From Anaerolineae bacterium (GTDB lineage Bacteria; Chloroflexota; Anaerolineae; Anaerolineales; Villigracilaceae): DNA of 30,226 nt. Made by a program: the position numbers and the translations under genes. Under the pieces are notes generated by a model. The model saw only the letters and a program-made list of their open reading frames with translations, was not told where the DNA came from and made no database searches. This document shows, in pieces, positions 1-7,287 of this stretch. The stretch is from NCBI GenBank assembly GCA_003524705.1, contig DQGV01000208.1:1-30226 (forward strand), given 5' to 3'. How positions within the stretch are numbered: the first letter of the stretch is position 1; each line of letters opens with the position of its first letter.

Positions 1-209
1 AACAGAGTCAGGTTGGCGTTAAGTAAGAAGCGTTGCAAATGTCCAGGTCCATGACCCAGTTCGAGGATGTGAGTCCCGCTGATGAACGGCAGAATGCTTC
101 GTCCCCAATTTTTCCATTGACCAAACGATACAAACGCCGCAACGAAATCGTAAGCAAACGCAAAGGGGTGATAGAGCAGATAAAAGAAAATCCGCATAAA
201 GCGGCGCAT
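1..209 (-). CDS. Class I SAM-dependent methyltransferase, N-terminal part (runs off window)
   Basis: An open frame begins at an ATG (complement of 207-209), 4 bases after the tpiA stop, and continues without a stop to the window edge, giving about 69 residues. Around residues 50-60 it has ILELGHGPGHLQ, the glycine-rich motif I of class I SAM-dependent methyltransferases (consensus hhExGxGxG), where the cofactor binds. Before it is an aromatic, amphipathic stretch (YHPFAFAYDF then W-rich) typical of small chloroflexal methyltransferases. The substrate cannot be told because the C-terminal half is missing. The tight spacing suggests co-transcription with the kinase and tpiA. A second ATG at codon 5 could also be the start. 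The family call rests mainly on motif I; the overlapping plus-strand frame here is a shadow. Confidence 0.75.
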   Translation of the reverse strand, partial: MRRFMRIFFYLLYHPFAFAYDFVAAFVSFGQWKNWGRSILPFISGTHILELGHGPGHLQRFLLNANLTL

Positions 210-213
210 AGTG

Positions 214-969
214 TTAACCTGCCGCTTTTGTAATCGCTACAAAATCATCCACTTTCAAACTAGCACCACCGACTAAAGCACCATCAATATCAGGTTGTGA
301 GAAAAATTCGTTAGCATTTGCGCCTGTCACGGAGCCGCCGTACAAAACGCGAACCGCTTGGGCTGTTGATTCGCCATACAACTCAGCAATGGATTTACGA
401 ATCACATTTTTGATGACATCATTCGCCGCTTCACCTGTGGACGCTTTGCCTGTTCCAATTGCCCATACAGGTTCATACGCCACGACAATGCGTAAAGCAT
501 AGTCTGCTTGTAGACCCGTAAGACCAAGTTTCACTTGTTCCGAAACAACTTGCCCCGTTAGGTTTGATTCGTATTGTTCCAACGTCTCACCCACACACAC
601 AATCGGAGTCAAATCATATTTTTGGGCGGCGAGCAATTTTTTATTAACCAAAGCATCGGTCTCGCCAAAATAAGCACGTCTTTCGGAGTGACCAAGAATT
701 ACATAATTACATAATTCTTTAATCATACTCGGCGCAACTTCACCAGTGAAAGCACCCTTTTCTTCCCAAAACATATTTTGCGCGCCCAAACCAATTTCGG
801 TATTCTTCAAAAGTTCGTGAGCGGTTTGCAAAGAAACAAATGGCGGGCAAACAACTTTTTCAACATTTTTTATTTCATTTAATTTTTCAGCCATGGCAGA
901 AAGTAATTCGCGTGTTTCTGCAATGGTTTTATTCATTTTCCAGTTACCTGCAACAAGAGGTGTTCGCAT
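214..969 (-). CDS. tpiA: Triosephosphate isomerase
   Basis: This gene encodes the glycolytic enzyme interconverting dihydroxyacetone phosphate and glyceraldehyde 3-phosphate in the cytoplasm. The 251-residue product has the usual length and every catalytic element: the N-terminal strand AGNWKMN with Asn9 and Lys11, the electrophile His94 in ILGHSERR, the base Glu166 in AYEPVWAIGTGK followed by the mobile loop 6, and the phosphate-binding YGGSV (about 210-214) and ALVGGASL (about 231-238). The frame is open further upstream, but the ATG at 969 is chosen because it puts the first strand at the normal distance and has AGGA about 8 bases ahead. The gene starts 10 bases after the kinase stop and ends 4 bases before the methyltransferase, so the three look like one transcript. 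Function is certain from the motifs. Confidence 0.97.
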   Translation of the reverse strand: MRTPLVAGNWKMNKTIAETRELLSAMAEKLNEIKNVEKVVCPPFVSLQTAHELLKNTEIGLGAQNMFWEEKGAFTGEVAPSMIKELCNYVILGHSERRAYFGETDALVNKKLLAAQKYDLTPIVCVGETLEQYESNLTGQVVSEQVKLGLTGLQADYALRIVVAYEPVWAIGTGKASTGEAANDVIKNVIRKSIAELYGESTAQAVRVLYGGSVTGANANEFFSQPDIDGALVGGASLKVDDFVAITKAAG

Positions 970-979
970 TGTTTTTTTC

Positions 980-2719
980 CTATGGGATGGTTTGGAGTAA
1001 TTGATTCGCAAAATCACGAATCCAAGCAGGTGCGCCTAAATCAGATGATAGTGCAGTCAGAATATCTCTAGCAATTCTTTGATTCCCTGATTTCAATTCA
1101 ATCTCAGCTTTGAGCAATGGCACTTCATACATATCAGGTTTATTGTTTTCTGCATTGTTAAGTTGAAGTTTTGCTTCTTCTATATTGCCATTATACAAAG
1201 CATATCTTCCGCGCGCAATATAACCCAACGGCAAATTAACTGCATCAATACGGTCGAAGAAAACAAACAAAGGCATATCTTTTTGTTCAGAAGCCTTGTA
1301 CACAGATTCACTTAAACCATCTTTAACTTCTTGCGGTGGGGTTTCATCACGATATGTTTGCACGAGACGTAAATACAAACCTGCGGTAGCAATCCATGCT
1401 TCACGTTTCTTATATTCAGCCGCGGCATTCGTAAAAAATTCTCGGTTAGTGGGTCCTGCCAAATTCGCGGCTTGCGTTAATGCTTGCAAGGCTGGCACAG
1501 GTTGTCCATCATCCCAAAGTGCTAGTGAAAGTCCTAAATGTGCATTCGGGTCAGCAGGGTTTTGATTCACAAATTCTTGCGCCGCCACAATTGCAGGCGA
1601 TACATTCGGTTGAGCAGATGCAGGCGGCAAACTTGGCACTGGTGAATTAACAATCGCTGTTGGTTGTGCAAACCACCTGCGAATTAATCCGTTACGATTT
1701 GCAAACGCGCCAAATCCAACACACACGATAAGCATTAACACAAGTGATACCCATATCCATGATGAAGATCGCTTCTTGACTACGGGTTGGCTTGCTTCTA
1801 TTCTTTGAGCAGTTGCTTTATCTTGAATTTTTGTATCACGCTTCAAACTTGCAGGGCGCATGGTAATGGCTGTGCCTTGCATGGGAACTCCCGCTTCCGT
1901 CCATGCGGCTTTGAAAGCATATACTAAATCTTCTACGGTTTCGTATCTATCGGCTCTATCTTTTGCTAAAGCCTTTAGCAAAACTTTTTGAACAGGCTCT
2001 GGCACTTTGGGGTTAATATCCATTGGCAAAGGCAATGGCGTGTAAATATGGTCGTGGATAATAGAAAATGGCGTATCAGCACTAAACGGAACTTGGCCGA
2101 CAACCATTTCATATAACATGACACCGAATGAATAAATATCTGTCCCTGAGTCTAAATCTTTTTTTCCCATCGCCTGTTCAGGTGAGATGTATTGAGGCGT
2201 GCCCATGATCGAATCTGATGAAAGTGTAGATTCTCCCGCTTGGGCAATCCGCGCCAAACCAAAATCTGCTAAATACATCACCCCTTCGTTTGAAAGCAAA
2301 ACATTCGATGGTTTTATATCGCGATGTAACACACCTTGTTGATGGGCATATCCAAGCGCTGACCCAACAGAAGTAACCACTTGCTCAATTTCTTTCGAAC
2401 TTAATGCTCCACGTTGAAAACGCGCTTTGAGTGTATCGCCTTCAATGAATTTCATCACCAAATATGGGCGTGATTCATGTTCTGAATAATCATAGACTGG
2501 CACAATGTTTGGGTGTTCAAGTTTGGCTACCACTCTGGCTTCGCGTTGAAAACGAGCAGTAAAAGTAGAATCTTCATTAAACGCTTGATGTAAGGCTTTC
2601 ACCGCAACATATCTATCCAATGAAGCGTGATAGGCTTTGAAAACAGTCGCCATGCCACCCTGCCCCAACTGCTCGATGATTCGATATGGACCTACATTTT
2701 CACCAACTTTGAATGACAT
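980..2719 (-). CDS. PknB-type membrane Ser/Thr protein kinase with TPR-like C-terminal part
   Basis: This is a transmembrane eukaryotic-like Ser/Thr kinase of 579 residues. The N-terminal kinase domain (about 11-270) is complete: glycine loop LGQGGMATVF (18-27), VAVK with Lys41, the helix C Glu60, catalytic loop HRDIKPSN with Asp134, ADFGLA with Asp152, an activation segment rich in Ser/Thr (164-174), and the APE-equivalent SPE at about 179-181. A basic juxtamembrane linker leads to one membrane helix (about 321-340). The rest (about 375-579) is alanine-rich and helical, resembling TPR repeats, and presumably lies outside the cell. There are no PASTA repeats. An SD-like CGGAG lies 5 bases ahead of the ATG. 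The gene precedes tpiA by 10 bases, so a link to glycolysis is tempting but is inference only; the substrates are unknown. Confidence 0.95.
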   Translation of the reverse strand: MSFKVGENVGPYRIIEQLGQGGMATVFKAYHASLDRYVAVKALHQAFNEDSTFTARFQREARVVAKLEHPNIVPVYDYSEHESRPYLVMKFIEGDTLKARFQRGALSSKEIEQVVTSVGSALGYAHQQGVLHRDIKPSNVLLSNEGVMYLADFGLARIAQAGESTLSSDSIMGTPQYISPEQAMGKKDLDSGTDIYSFGVMLYEMVVGQVPFSADTPFSIIHDHIYTPLPLPMDINPKVPEPVQKVLLKALAKDRADRYETVEDLVYAFKAAWTEAGVPMQGTAITMRPASLKRDTKIQDKATAQRIEASQPVVKKRSSSWIWVSLVLMLIVCVGFGAFANRNGLIRRWFAQPTAIVNSPVPSLPPASAQPNVSPAIVAAQEFVNQNPADPNAHLGLSLALWDDGQPVPALQALTQAANLAGPTNREFFTNAAAEYKKREAWIATAGLYLRLVQTYRDETPPQEVKDGLSESVYKASEQKDMPLFVFFDRIDAVNLPLGYIARGRYALYNGNIEEAKLQLNNAENNKPDMYEVPLLKAEIELKSGNQRIARDILTALSSDLGAPAWIRDFANQLLQTIP

Positions 2720-2744
2720 ACAAACTCCGAGAGAAGATTAAGTA

Positions 2745-2750
2745 ATTATA
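2745..2750 (-). promoter_or_regulatory. Probable -10 element of the kinase-tpiA unit
   Basis: On the minus strand TATAAT lies 25 bases upstream of the kinase ATG, with an SD-like CGGAG in between. I see no good -35 hexamer at the usual distance. It also lies just downstream of the preceding gene's terminator, which is where a promoter would be expected. Confidence 0.5.
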
Positions 2751-2807
2751 GCCGAGTGATACAAATTTCGGTTATTTCGAAATGGATTGTGTCTAAATTG
2801 AAACAAA

Positions 2808-2836
2808 AAGAGCAGAAACAAAATGTTTCTGCTCTT
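2808..2836 (-). terminator. Intrinsic terminator after the small membrane protein gene
   Basis: A perfect 13-bp inverted repeat (2808-2820 with 2824-2836) with a 3-base loop. Read on the minus strand the stem ends in CTCTT and runs into a T-rich tract. It lies 17 bases after the stop of the gene at 2854-3384. Confidence 0.85.
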
Positions 2837-2853
2837 AAATCTATTTAAGTCCT

Positions 2854-3384
2854 TTATTGCCCTGGCACGTCTACATCTACATTTATAGTTCCATTTTCAT
2901 TGGGTGTGAAAGTGAGTATGAAAGGTTTGGATGTGCCATCACCACAATTGACATCCCACTCTTCTTGCCATTCACCATTTGCATCTGGTTGTTGTATCAC
3001 AGTGATGGTTGTCCCTTCTACAGTTGGTGAAGGACATTCAGAAAGAATAGCAACCAATTGCACTGAGAACCAAGCAGTCAGGCGAGTTTCGTCATCTGCA
3101 AGTCCACCGGAAGGGATTTCACCACTTACATCCAAGTCAAAACTAGGGGTGGGTTGATTTGGGTCAAATGGGTCGCCGGGAATTGGGGTAAGAAACTCTT
3201 GCGGTATTTCAAACTCTTGAAGGTCTTGGGCGATTCTTTGCGCTTCTAGATAAGTCTGATAACCATAATAGCCTGCTACGGCTGTGATTGCACAACAGCA
3301 ACAAAGCACAATCGCAATAACAATACCAATAATAAGGTTGCGATTTGTGCCTGATGCAGGTTGAGATGTTGTATTTGTCTCCAT
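2854..3384 (-). CDS. Hypothetical single-pass membrane protein with cysteine cluster
   Basis: I do not recognise the family. The 176-residue product starts with a short Ser/Thr/Asn-rich cytoplasmic tail (1-16), then one hydrophobic helix (about 17-41) containing four cysteines in a row (LCCCC) and a GYYGY segment. An acidic, proline-rich linker follows (about 55-85), then a small domain (about 95-176) with two cysteines (LSECPS and DVNCGDG) that could form a disulphide, ending in Asp/Val-rich strands. The likely topology is inside-out with a small outer domain. The start is supported by AGGAGA about 9 bases ahead of the ATG. It has its own -10 and terminator between pgk and the kinase, so it is probably monocistronic. 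The intramembrane cysteine run might be palmitoylation-like or only helix packing; function is unknown. Confidence 0.85.
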   Translation of the reverse strand: METNTTSQPASGTNRNLIIGIVIAIVLCCCCAITAVAGYYGYQTYLEAQRIAQDLQEFEIPQEFLTPIPGDPFDPNQPTPSFDLDVSGEIPSGGLADDETRLTAWFSVQLVAILSECPSPTVEGTTITVIQQPDANGEWQEEWDVNCGDGTSKPFILTFTPNENGTINVDVDVPGQ

Positions 3385-3415
3385 TAAAAAATTCTCCTAA
3401 AAATTTGATGACGCG

Positions 3416-3421
3416 ATTATA
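3416..3421 (-). promoter_or_regulatory. Probable -10 of the small membrane protein gene
   Basis: TATAAT on the minus strand, about 32 bases upstream of the ATG at 3384 and directly after the pgk terminator stem. No clear -35 is seen; it would overlap the terminator hairpin. Confidence 0.5.
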
Positions 3422-3427
3422 AAATAG

Positions 3428-3464
3428 AAAAGGAGCAGAAAGGTTTAACCTTTCTGCTCCTTTT
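3428..3464 (-). terminator. Intrinsic terminator after pgk
   Basis: A nearly perfect palindrome: 18 bases (3428-3445) pair with 3447-3464 around one central base. The stem ends in an A/T-rich run on each side, so it could work in both orientations. It lies 16 bases past the pgk stop. Its core GAGCAGAAA is shared with the terminator at 2808-2836. Confidence 0.88.
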
Positions 3465-3479
3465 GTCCTACTGAAAAAA

Positions 3480-4652
3480 TTATTTATCCAACAACGCCGC
3501 TACGCCCGGCAGTTCTTTTCCTTCTAAAAATTCTAGCGATGCGCCGCCGCCAGTGGAGACGTGAGTCATTTGTTTGGCAACGCCTGCTTTTTTAACAGCA
3601 CTGGCTGAGTCACCGCCGCCGATAACAGTTGTGGCTTTGGATTCTGCTAACATTTTTGCCAAAGCAAATGTACCTTCGGCAAATTTTGGCATTTCAAATA
3701 CACCAACGGGTCCATTCCAGACTATCAACTTGGCTCCGCTTAATGCTTCTTTATACAACTCCAAAGTTTTCGGACCCACATCCAACATGCGCCAACCTGC
3801 GGGAATTTTATCTACAGCTACAGTTTGGGTATTGGCTTCGGCATCGAATTTATCTGCAATGATTGCATCAACTGGCAAAATTAATTTATCTGCGAATTTG
3901 CTCAAGATAGTTTTTGCAGTTTCAATTGATTCTTTTTCTACCAAACTATCTTGCATATTCAAACCTTGAGCAGATAAAAACGTATTTGCCATCCCACCGC
4001 CAATGATTAATTTATCACATTTAGATAGTAAAGTTTCAACCACCAAAATCTTGTCGCTGATTTTTGCGCCGCCGAGAATCGCAATGTATGGATGTTCTGG
4101 ATTGGCAACCGCTCGACCTAAATATTCAAGTTCTTGTTCCATCAGAAAACCAGAGACGGCTGGTAAAAATCTTGCAATGCCTTCAGTAGAAGCATGAGCA
4201 CGATGGGCTGAACCAAATGCATCATTGACATACACTTCGCCAAGTGAAGCAAGTTTTTTTGCAAAATCTAAGTCATTTTTTTCTTCTTCAGGGTGATAAC
4301 GTGTGTTTTCAAGCATTAAGACTTGTTTTGGTTTTAATGCTTTCGCCATTTTTTCAACTTCATCACCGATGCAATCAGGCGCCATTTGAACGGGAGTCTC
4401 TAACAGCGAAGATAATGTCTCCGAAGCGGCACGCAGGCTGAATTCAGAATCAGAAGCGGATTTTGGTCGCCCGAGATGACTCATCAAAATCAAGGAAGCA
4501 TCTTGTTCCAAAACATATTTTATTGTTGGCAATGCGGCGCGGATTCTTTTATCATCGGTCACTTTGCCGTCTTGCATTGGGACGTTGAAATCCACACGCA
4601 TCAATACACGTTTATTTTTAATATCAATATCTTTTACAGTTTTTTTGTTCAT
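3480..4652 (-). CDS. pgk: Phosphoglycerate kinase
   Basis: This enzyme transfers the acyl phosphate of 1,3-bisphosphoglycerate to ADP, the first ATP-yielding step of lower glycolysis. The 390-residue protein has the normal bacterial length and the family signatures: RVDFNVP near residue 20, the substrate-binding SHLGRPK (about 59-65), the ENTRYHPEE segment, [12 protein letters not shown], the hinge/nucleotide region LGGAKISDK, the adenine-side WNGPVGVFE, and the C-terminal phosphate loops GGGDS and [11 protein letters not shown]. It lies 42 bases downstream of gap, with a strong hairpin in the gap between them, and is followed by a terminator. No convincing Shine-Dalgarno precedes the ATG at 4652, so translation may depend on the upstream gene or use an unusual initiation mode. 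The assignment is certain. Confidence 0.97.
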   Translation of the reverse strand: MNKKTVKDIDIKNKRVLMRVDFNVPMQDGKVTDDKRIRAALPTIKYVLEQDASLILMSHLGRPKSASDSEFSLRAASETLSSLLETPVQMAPDCIGDEVEKMAKALKPKQVLMLENTRYHPEEEKNDLDFAKKLASLGEVYVNDAFGSAHRAHASTEGIARFLPAVSGFLMEQELEYLGRAVANPEHPYIAILGGAKISDKILVVETLLSKCDKLIIGGGMANTFLSAQGLNMQDSLVEKESIETAKTILSKFADKLILPVDAIIADKFDAEANTQTVAVDKIPAGWRMLDVGPKTLELYKEALSGAKLIVWNGPVGVFEMPKFAEGTFALAKMLAESKATTVIGGGDSASAVKKAGVAKQMTHVSTGGGASLEFLEGKELPGVAALLDK

Positions 4653-4666
4653 AGTTAATAAAGTAA

Positions 4667-4687
4667 GGACACGGCGATGCCGTGTCC
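4667..4687 (-). promoter_or_regulatory. GC-rich hairpin between gap and pgk (attenuator or processing site)
   Basis: A perfect 9-bp GC-rich inverted repeat (4667-4675 with 4679-4687) around a 3-base loop fills the gap-pgk spacer. Downstream on the minus strand is a moderately T-rich stretch, so it resembles a leaky terminator. It could lower pgk expression relative to gap or stabilise a processed mRNA end. Which of these applies cannot be told from sequence. Confidence 0.6.
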
Positions 4688-4694
4688 AAGTAAA

Positions 4695-5705
4695 TTAAAG
4701 AGATTTCGCCATCATTGCGGTCAAGTCAGCAGTTCGGCAGGCATAACCCCATTCGTTATCATACCAAGCCACCACTTTGACCAAATTGCCAATCACCACT
4801 GTATCAAGTGCACTAAAGACAGATGAAAAAGCAGTACCGCGTAAATCTGTGGAGACAAGCGGTTCATCAGTGACATCCAAAATACCTTTCATGCGACCAT
4901 TTGCATATTCAAGCATGGCGGCACGAATATCATCAGCACTGGCTTCTTTATTTAAGATAGCAGTGAAATCAACCACTGAAACCGTTGGGGTTGGCACACG
5001 AAATGCCATGCCGCCAAATTTTCCTTTGAGTTCTGGAATGACCAAACCAACTGCTTTTGCCGCACCCGTTGCAGATGGCACAATGTTTTGCGCGGCGGCG
5101 CGAGCATCGCGCAAATCTTTTGCGCCAACATCTTGTAACTTTTGTGAATTGGTATAAGCATGAACGGTTGTGAGCAAGCCTTTATCAATTCCAAATTTAT
5201 CATTTAATACTTTTGCAACAGGAGCCAAACCATTTGTTGTACATGAAGCATTTGAAACAATATGATGTTTTGAAGCATCATATTTATCTTCATTCACGCC
5301 CAATACAATTGTGATATCTTCATTTTTTGCTGGAGCAGAAATAATGACTTTCTTTGCACCACCTGATTCAATATGTGCTTTGGCTTTGGTTGCATCAGTG
5401 AAAACACCCGAACATTCCAAAACAATATCCACACCCATATCTTTCCACTTAATTGCAGCAGGGTCTTTTTCCGCAGAAACTTTGATTGTCTTTCCATCAA
5501 CCACCAAATTGCCATCTTTCGATTCTACTGTGCCTTCGTATGTGCCATAGGTTGAGTCATATTTCAGCAAGTGAGCATTGGTTGCTGAATCAAATAAATC
5601 ATTAATTGCTACAACTTCAACTTCGTTTGCATGGCGCTGTTTGATGGTGCGAAACACCAAACGCCCAATGCGACCAAATCCGTTAATTCCAACTTTTACT
5701 GCCAT
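4695..5705 (-). CDS. gap: Glyceraldehyde-3-phosphate dehydrogenase, type I, NAD-dependent
   Basis: The enzyme oxidises glyceraldehyde 3-phosphate to 1,3-bisphosphoglycerate with NAD. The 336-residue protein has the Rossmann start INGFGRIGR (7-15), Asp36 in AINDL at the end of the second strand (typical of NAD rather than NADP preference), the active-site SNASCTTN with Cys155, the partner His182 in TTVHAYT, the substrate-phosphate loop SATGAAKA, the RVPTPTVS motif and the C-terminal [10 protein letters not shown] strong SD (GGAGGA) lies about 8 bases before the ATG, with a small hairpin just upstream of it. It heads the gap-pgk pair. A TAAAAT at 5776-5781 is a weak promoter candidate. The family assignment is certain; coenzyme preference is inferred from Asp36. 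Confidence 0.97.
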   Translation of the reverse strand: MAVKVGINGFGRIGRLVFRTIKQRHANEVEVVAINDLFDSATNAHLLKYDSTYGTYEGTVESKDGNLVVDGKTIKVSAEKDPAAIKWKDMGVDIVLECSGVFTDATKAKAHIESGGAKKVIISAPAKNEDITIVLGVNEDKYDASKHHIVSNASCTTNGLAPVAKVLNDKFGIDKGLLTTVHAYTNSQKLQDVGAKDLRDARAAAQNIVPSATGAAKAVGLVIPELKGKFGGMAFRVPTPTVSVVDFTAILNKEASADDIRAAMLEYANGRMKGILDVTDEPLVSTDLRGTAFSSVFSALDTVVIGNLVKVVAWYDNEWGYACRTADLTAMMAKSL

Positions 5706-5729
5706 TATATAATCCTCCGAGATTGATTT

Positions 5730-5745
5730 GCGGATAGAAATCCGC
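5730..5745 (-). promoter_or_regulatory. Small hairpin in the gap leader, just upstream of the RBS
   Basis: A 6-bp stem (GCGGAT pairing with ATCCGC) closed by a 4-base loop ends 24 bases before the gap ATG and about 10 bases before its GGAGGA. It may protect the mRNA end or tune translation; it is short enough to occur by chance. Confidence 0.35.
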
Positions 5746-5775
5746 TGAATTTATTTTTTGTGCTTTCAACTTTTT

Positions 5776-5781
5776 ATTTTA
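5776..5781 (-). promoter_or_regulatory. Weak candidate -10 for gap-pgk
   Basis: TAAAAT on the minus strand about 70 bases upstream of the gap ATG, in an AT-rich spacer. No good -35 is visible, so this is only the best candidate in the yvcK-gap spacer of 191 bases. Confidence 0.3.
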
Positions 5782-5877
5782 CATCTTTCTGCCCAATTTG
5801 TGGAAAAGTTTTCGCGCTTCATTCTTAAGGGGAGAGTTAATTCTGTTTCACCAAATTTTTTCTTGGCTTTTGAACTT

Positions 5878-5896
5878 GTCACACTAAAAGTGTGAC
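5878..5896 (-). terminator. Hairpin directly after the yvcK stop
   Basis: An 8-bp perfect inverted repeat (GTCACACT with AGTGTGAC) and a 3-base loop begin at the base after the yvcK stop codon. There is no real T-tract after it on the minus strand, so it may be a weak terminator or an mRNA 3'-end stabiliser. Confidence 0.45.
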
Positions 5897-7207
5897 CTAC
5901 GAAAGTGGACCCGTTCTTTCATAAAAAATATCCATAATGATTTGAGTCAACTTTTTAGAATCATGCCGCCAGGGATGAGATTCTTCAGTCAAGTTAGCTG
6001 TGTAAGTACGTGAATCTTCTAATATTTTTTCGTCGGCTACTACAAAACGAGAATCAGGAGATAATGTGCCTATGTAATTATCATTACACAAAATCACATC
6101 GAATAAATCTTCACCGACATGGTCTTGTAAAGCGCGGATGTGGTCATAACAAGTAAATGAATCTGTTTCACCAGATTGGGTGGCAATGTTGCAAACATAA
6201 ATTTTCACAGCACGGCTGGCATGAATACTGGCAAGTAAATCATGCACTAATAAATTTGGCAAAATGCTAGTGTACAAACTGCCAGGTCCCACCACAATAA
6301 TGTCGGCACTTAATAATTCTTTTATCACTGGCGGAAAGGCTGGTGCATTGTCTGGTTCAAGCCAAACCCGCCGCACTCTGCCTGAGATAGTAGGAATTTT
6401 ACTTTCCCCTTCTATACGAACTTCGTTCGACGAAAACGGAAGTTGCATACTTGCAACTAACTTCACATCATTCAATGTAGATGGAAGCACTTGTCCATTC
6501 ACTGAAAGCACACGCCCGGATTCTACAACTGCGGTTTCAAAACTGCCTGTAATATCTGCTAAGGCTGTGATAAACAAATTTCCAAATGAATGCCCTTCTA
6601 ATTCTTTGGCGCCACTAAAGCGATATTGAAATAATTGCGTTAATCTATCTTCATCATTTGATAAGGCGGCTAAACAATTGCGAATATCACCGGGGGGTAA
6701 AATTCCAAAACTCTCACGCAAGCGTCCAGAAGAACCGCCATCATCTGCAACTGTGACTACTGCTGTGAGATTTGAAGTTTCTGTTTTTAATCCGCGCAAT
6801 AAAGTAGCAAGTCCATGCCCACCACCGATAGCAACAATGCGAGGTCCGCGCTTGCGGCGTTGAAAATCTGTGAGTGTATCTACTAAGTCGTGCCCTGGGC
6901 GAATAAATGGATTCAGCAAGGAGCGATTCAATTGCAAAATTCCGTAAACCACGAGCCAAATTCCAATGCCGCCAAAAATAATGGCACGTAATATTCTAGG
7001 TAAAAAGCGCAAAGATAAATAATATAGAATTGTTAATAGGGTTTCGTTTGCTGAATCAGTTCGGTATAAGTCAATCAAAATCACAGCGAAGCCTAGCCCT
7101 AATAATGTAATCCCAAACAAAACCAGAGCAAACCAACGCTTGATTCTCAAACCTGGTCTGAGCCAACGCAGCATACTTTGGAAAATTGAAAGTGAGTTAT
7201 TTTTCAT
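5897..7207 (-). CDS. yvcK: YvcK/CofD-like gluconeogenesis factor, membrane-anchored
   Basis: The 436-residue protein belongs to the YvcK/YbhK group of the CofD-like fold. Known members bind UDP-sugars and are needed for growth on gluconeogenic carbon and for correct cell-wall synthesis; they are not thought to be enzymes. The soluble domain starts near residue 122 with VAIGGGHGLATLLRGLK, then TVADDGGSSGRLR and PPGDIRNCLAAL, all diagnostic, and a later VGPGSLYTSILPNLL. Unlike the short soluble form, this one has about 120 extra N-terminal residues with two membrane helices (about 25-48 and 73-92), as in other chloroflexal members. The frame is open 12 codons further upstream, but the ATG at 7207 is preferred because a TATTAT lies 7 bases ahead and would leave no leader. 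It is divergent from glk and upstream of gap-pgk, consistent with a carbon-flux role. Confidence 0.92.
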   Translation of the reverse strand: MKNNSLSIFQSMLRWLRPGLRIKRWFALVLFGITLLGLGFAVILIDLYRTDSANETLLTILYYLSLRFLPRILRAIIFGGIGIWLVVYGILQLNRSLLNPFIRPGHDLVDTLTDFQRRKRGPRIVAIGGGHGLATLLRGLKTETSNLTAVVTVADDGGSSGRLRESFGILPPGDIRNCLAALSNDEDRLTQLFQYRFSGAKELEGHSFGNLFITALADITGSFETAVVESGRVLSVNGQVLPSTLNDVKLVASMQLPFSSNEVRIEGESKIPTISGRVRRVWLEPDNAPAFPPVIKELLSADIIVVGPGSLYTSILPNLLVHDLLASIHASRAVKIYVCNIATQSGETDSFTCYDHIRALQDHVGEDLFDVILCNDNYIGTLSPDSRFVVADEKILEDSRTYTANLTEESHPWRHDSKKLTQIIMDIFYERTGPLS

Positions 7208-7214
7208 TAATAAA

Positions 7215-7220
7215 ATAATA
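7215..7220 (-). promoter_or_regulatory. Probable -10 for yvcK (leaderless)
   Basis: TATTAT on the minus strand ends 7 bases before the chosen ATG at 7207. With the normal distance from -10 to transcription start, the mRNA would begin at or next to the start codon. No SD is present. Confidence 0.5.
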
Positions 7221-7275
7221 GCAGTGATACAGACTTGAGTCAAACTGCAGGAATTCAGTAAAAAAGGCGTTACGG

Positions 7276-7281
7276 TATAAT
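7276..7281 (+). promoter_or_regulatory. -10 element of glk (leaderless)
   Basis: A consensus TATAAT ends exactly 6 bases before the glk ATG at 7288, and there is no SD. This geometry predicts an mRNA starting at the ATG. No good -35 hexamer is found 16-18 bases upstream. Confidence 0.65.
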
Positions 7282-7287
7282 CGGCTT

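Noticed and set aside
33..233. Plus-strand reading frame of 66 residues at the left edge
   Set aside because: It lies over the methyltransferase start and tpiA end on the other strand, and shows no motif; the minus-strand frame has a clear SAM-binding motif.
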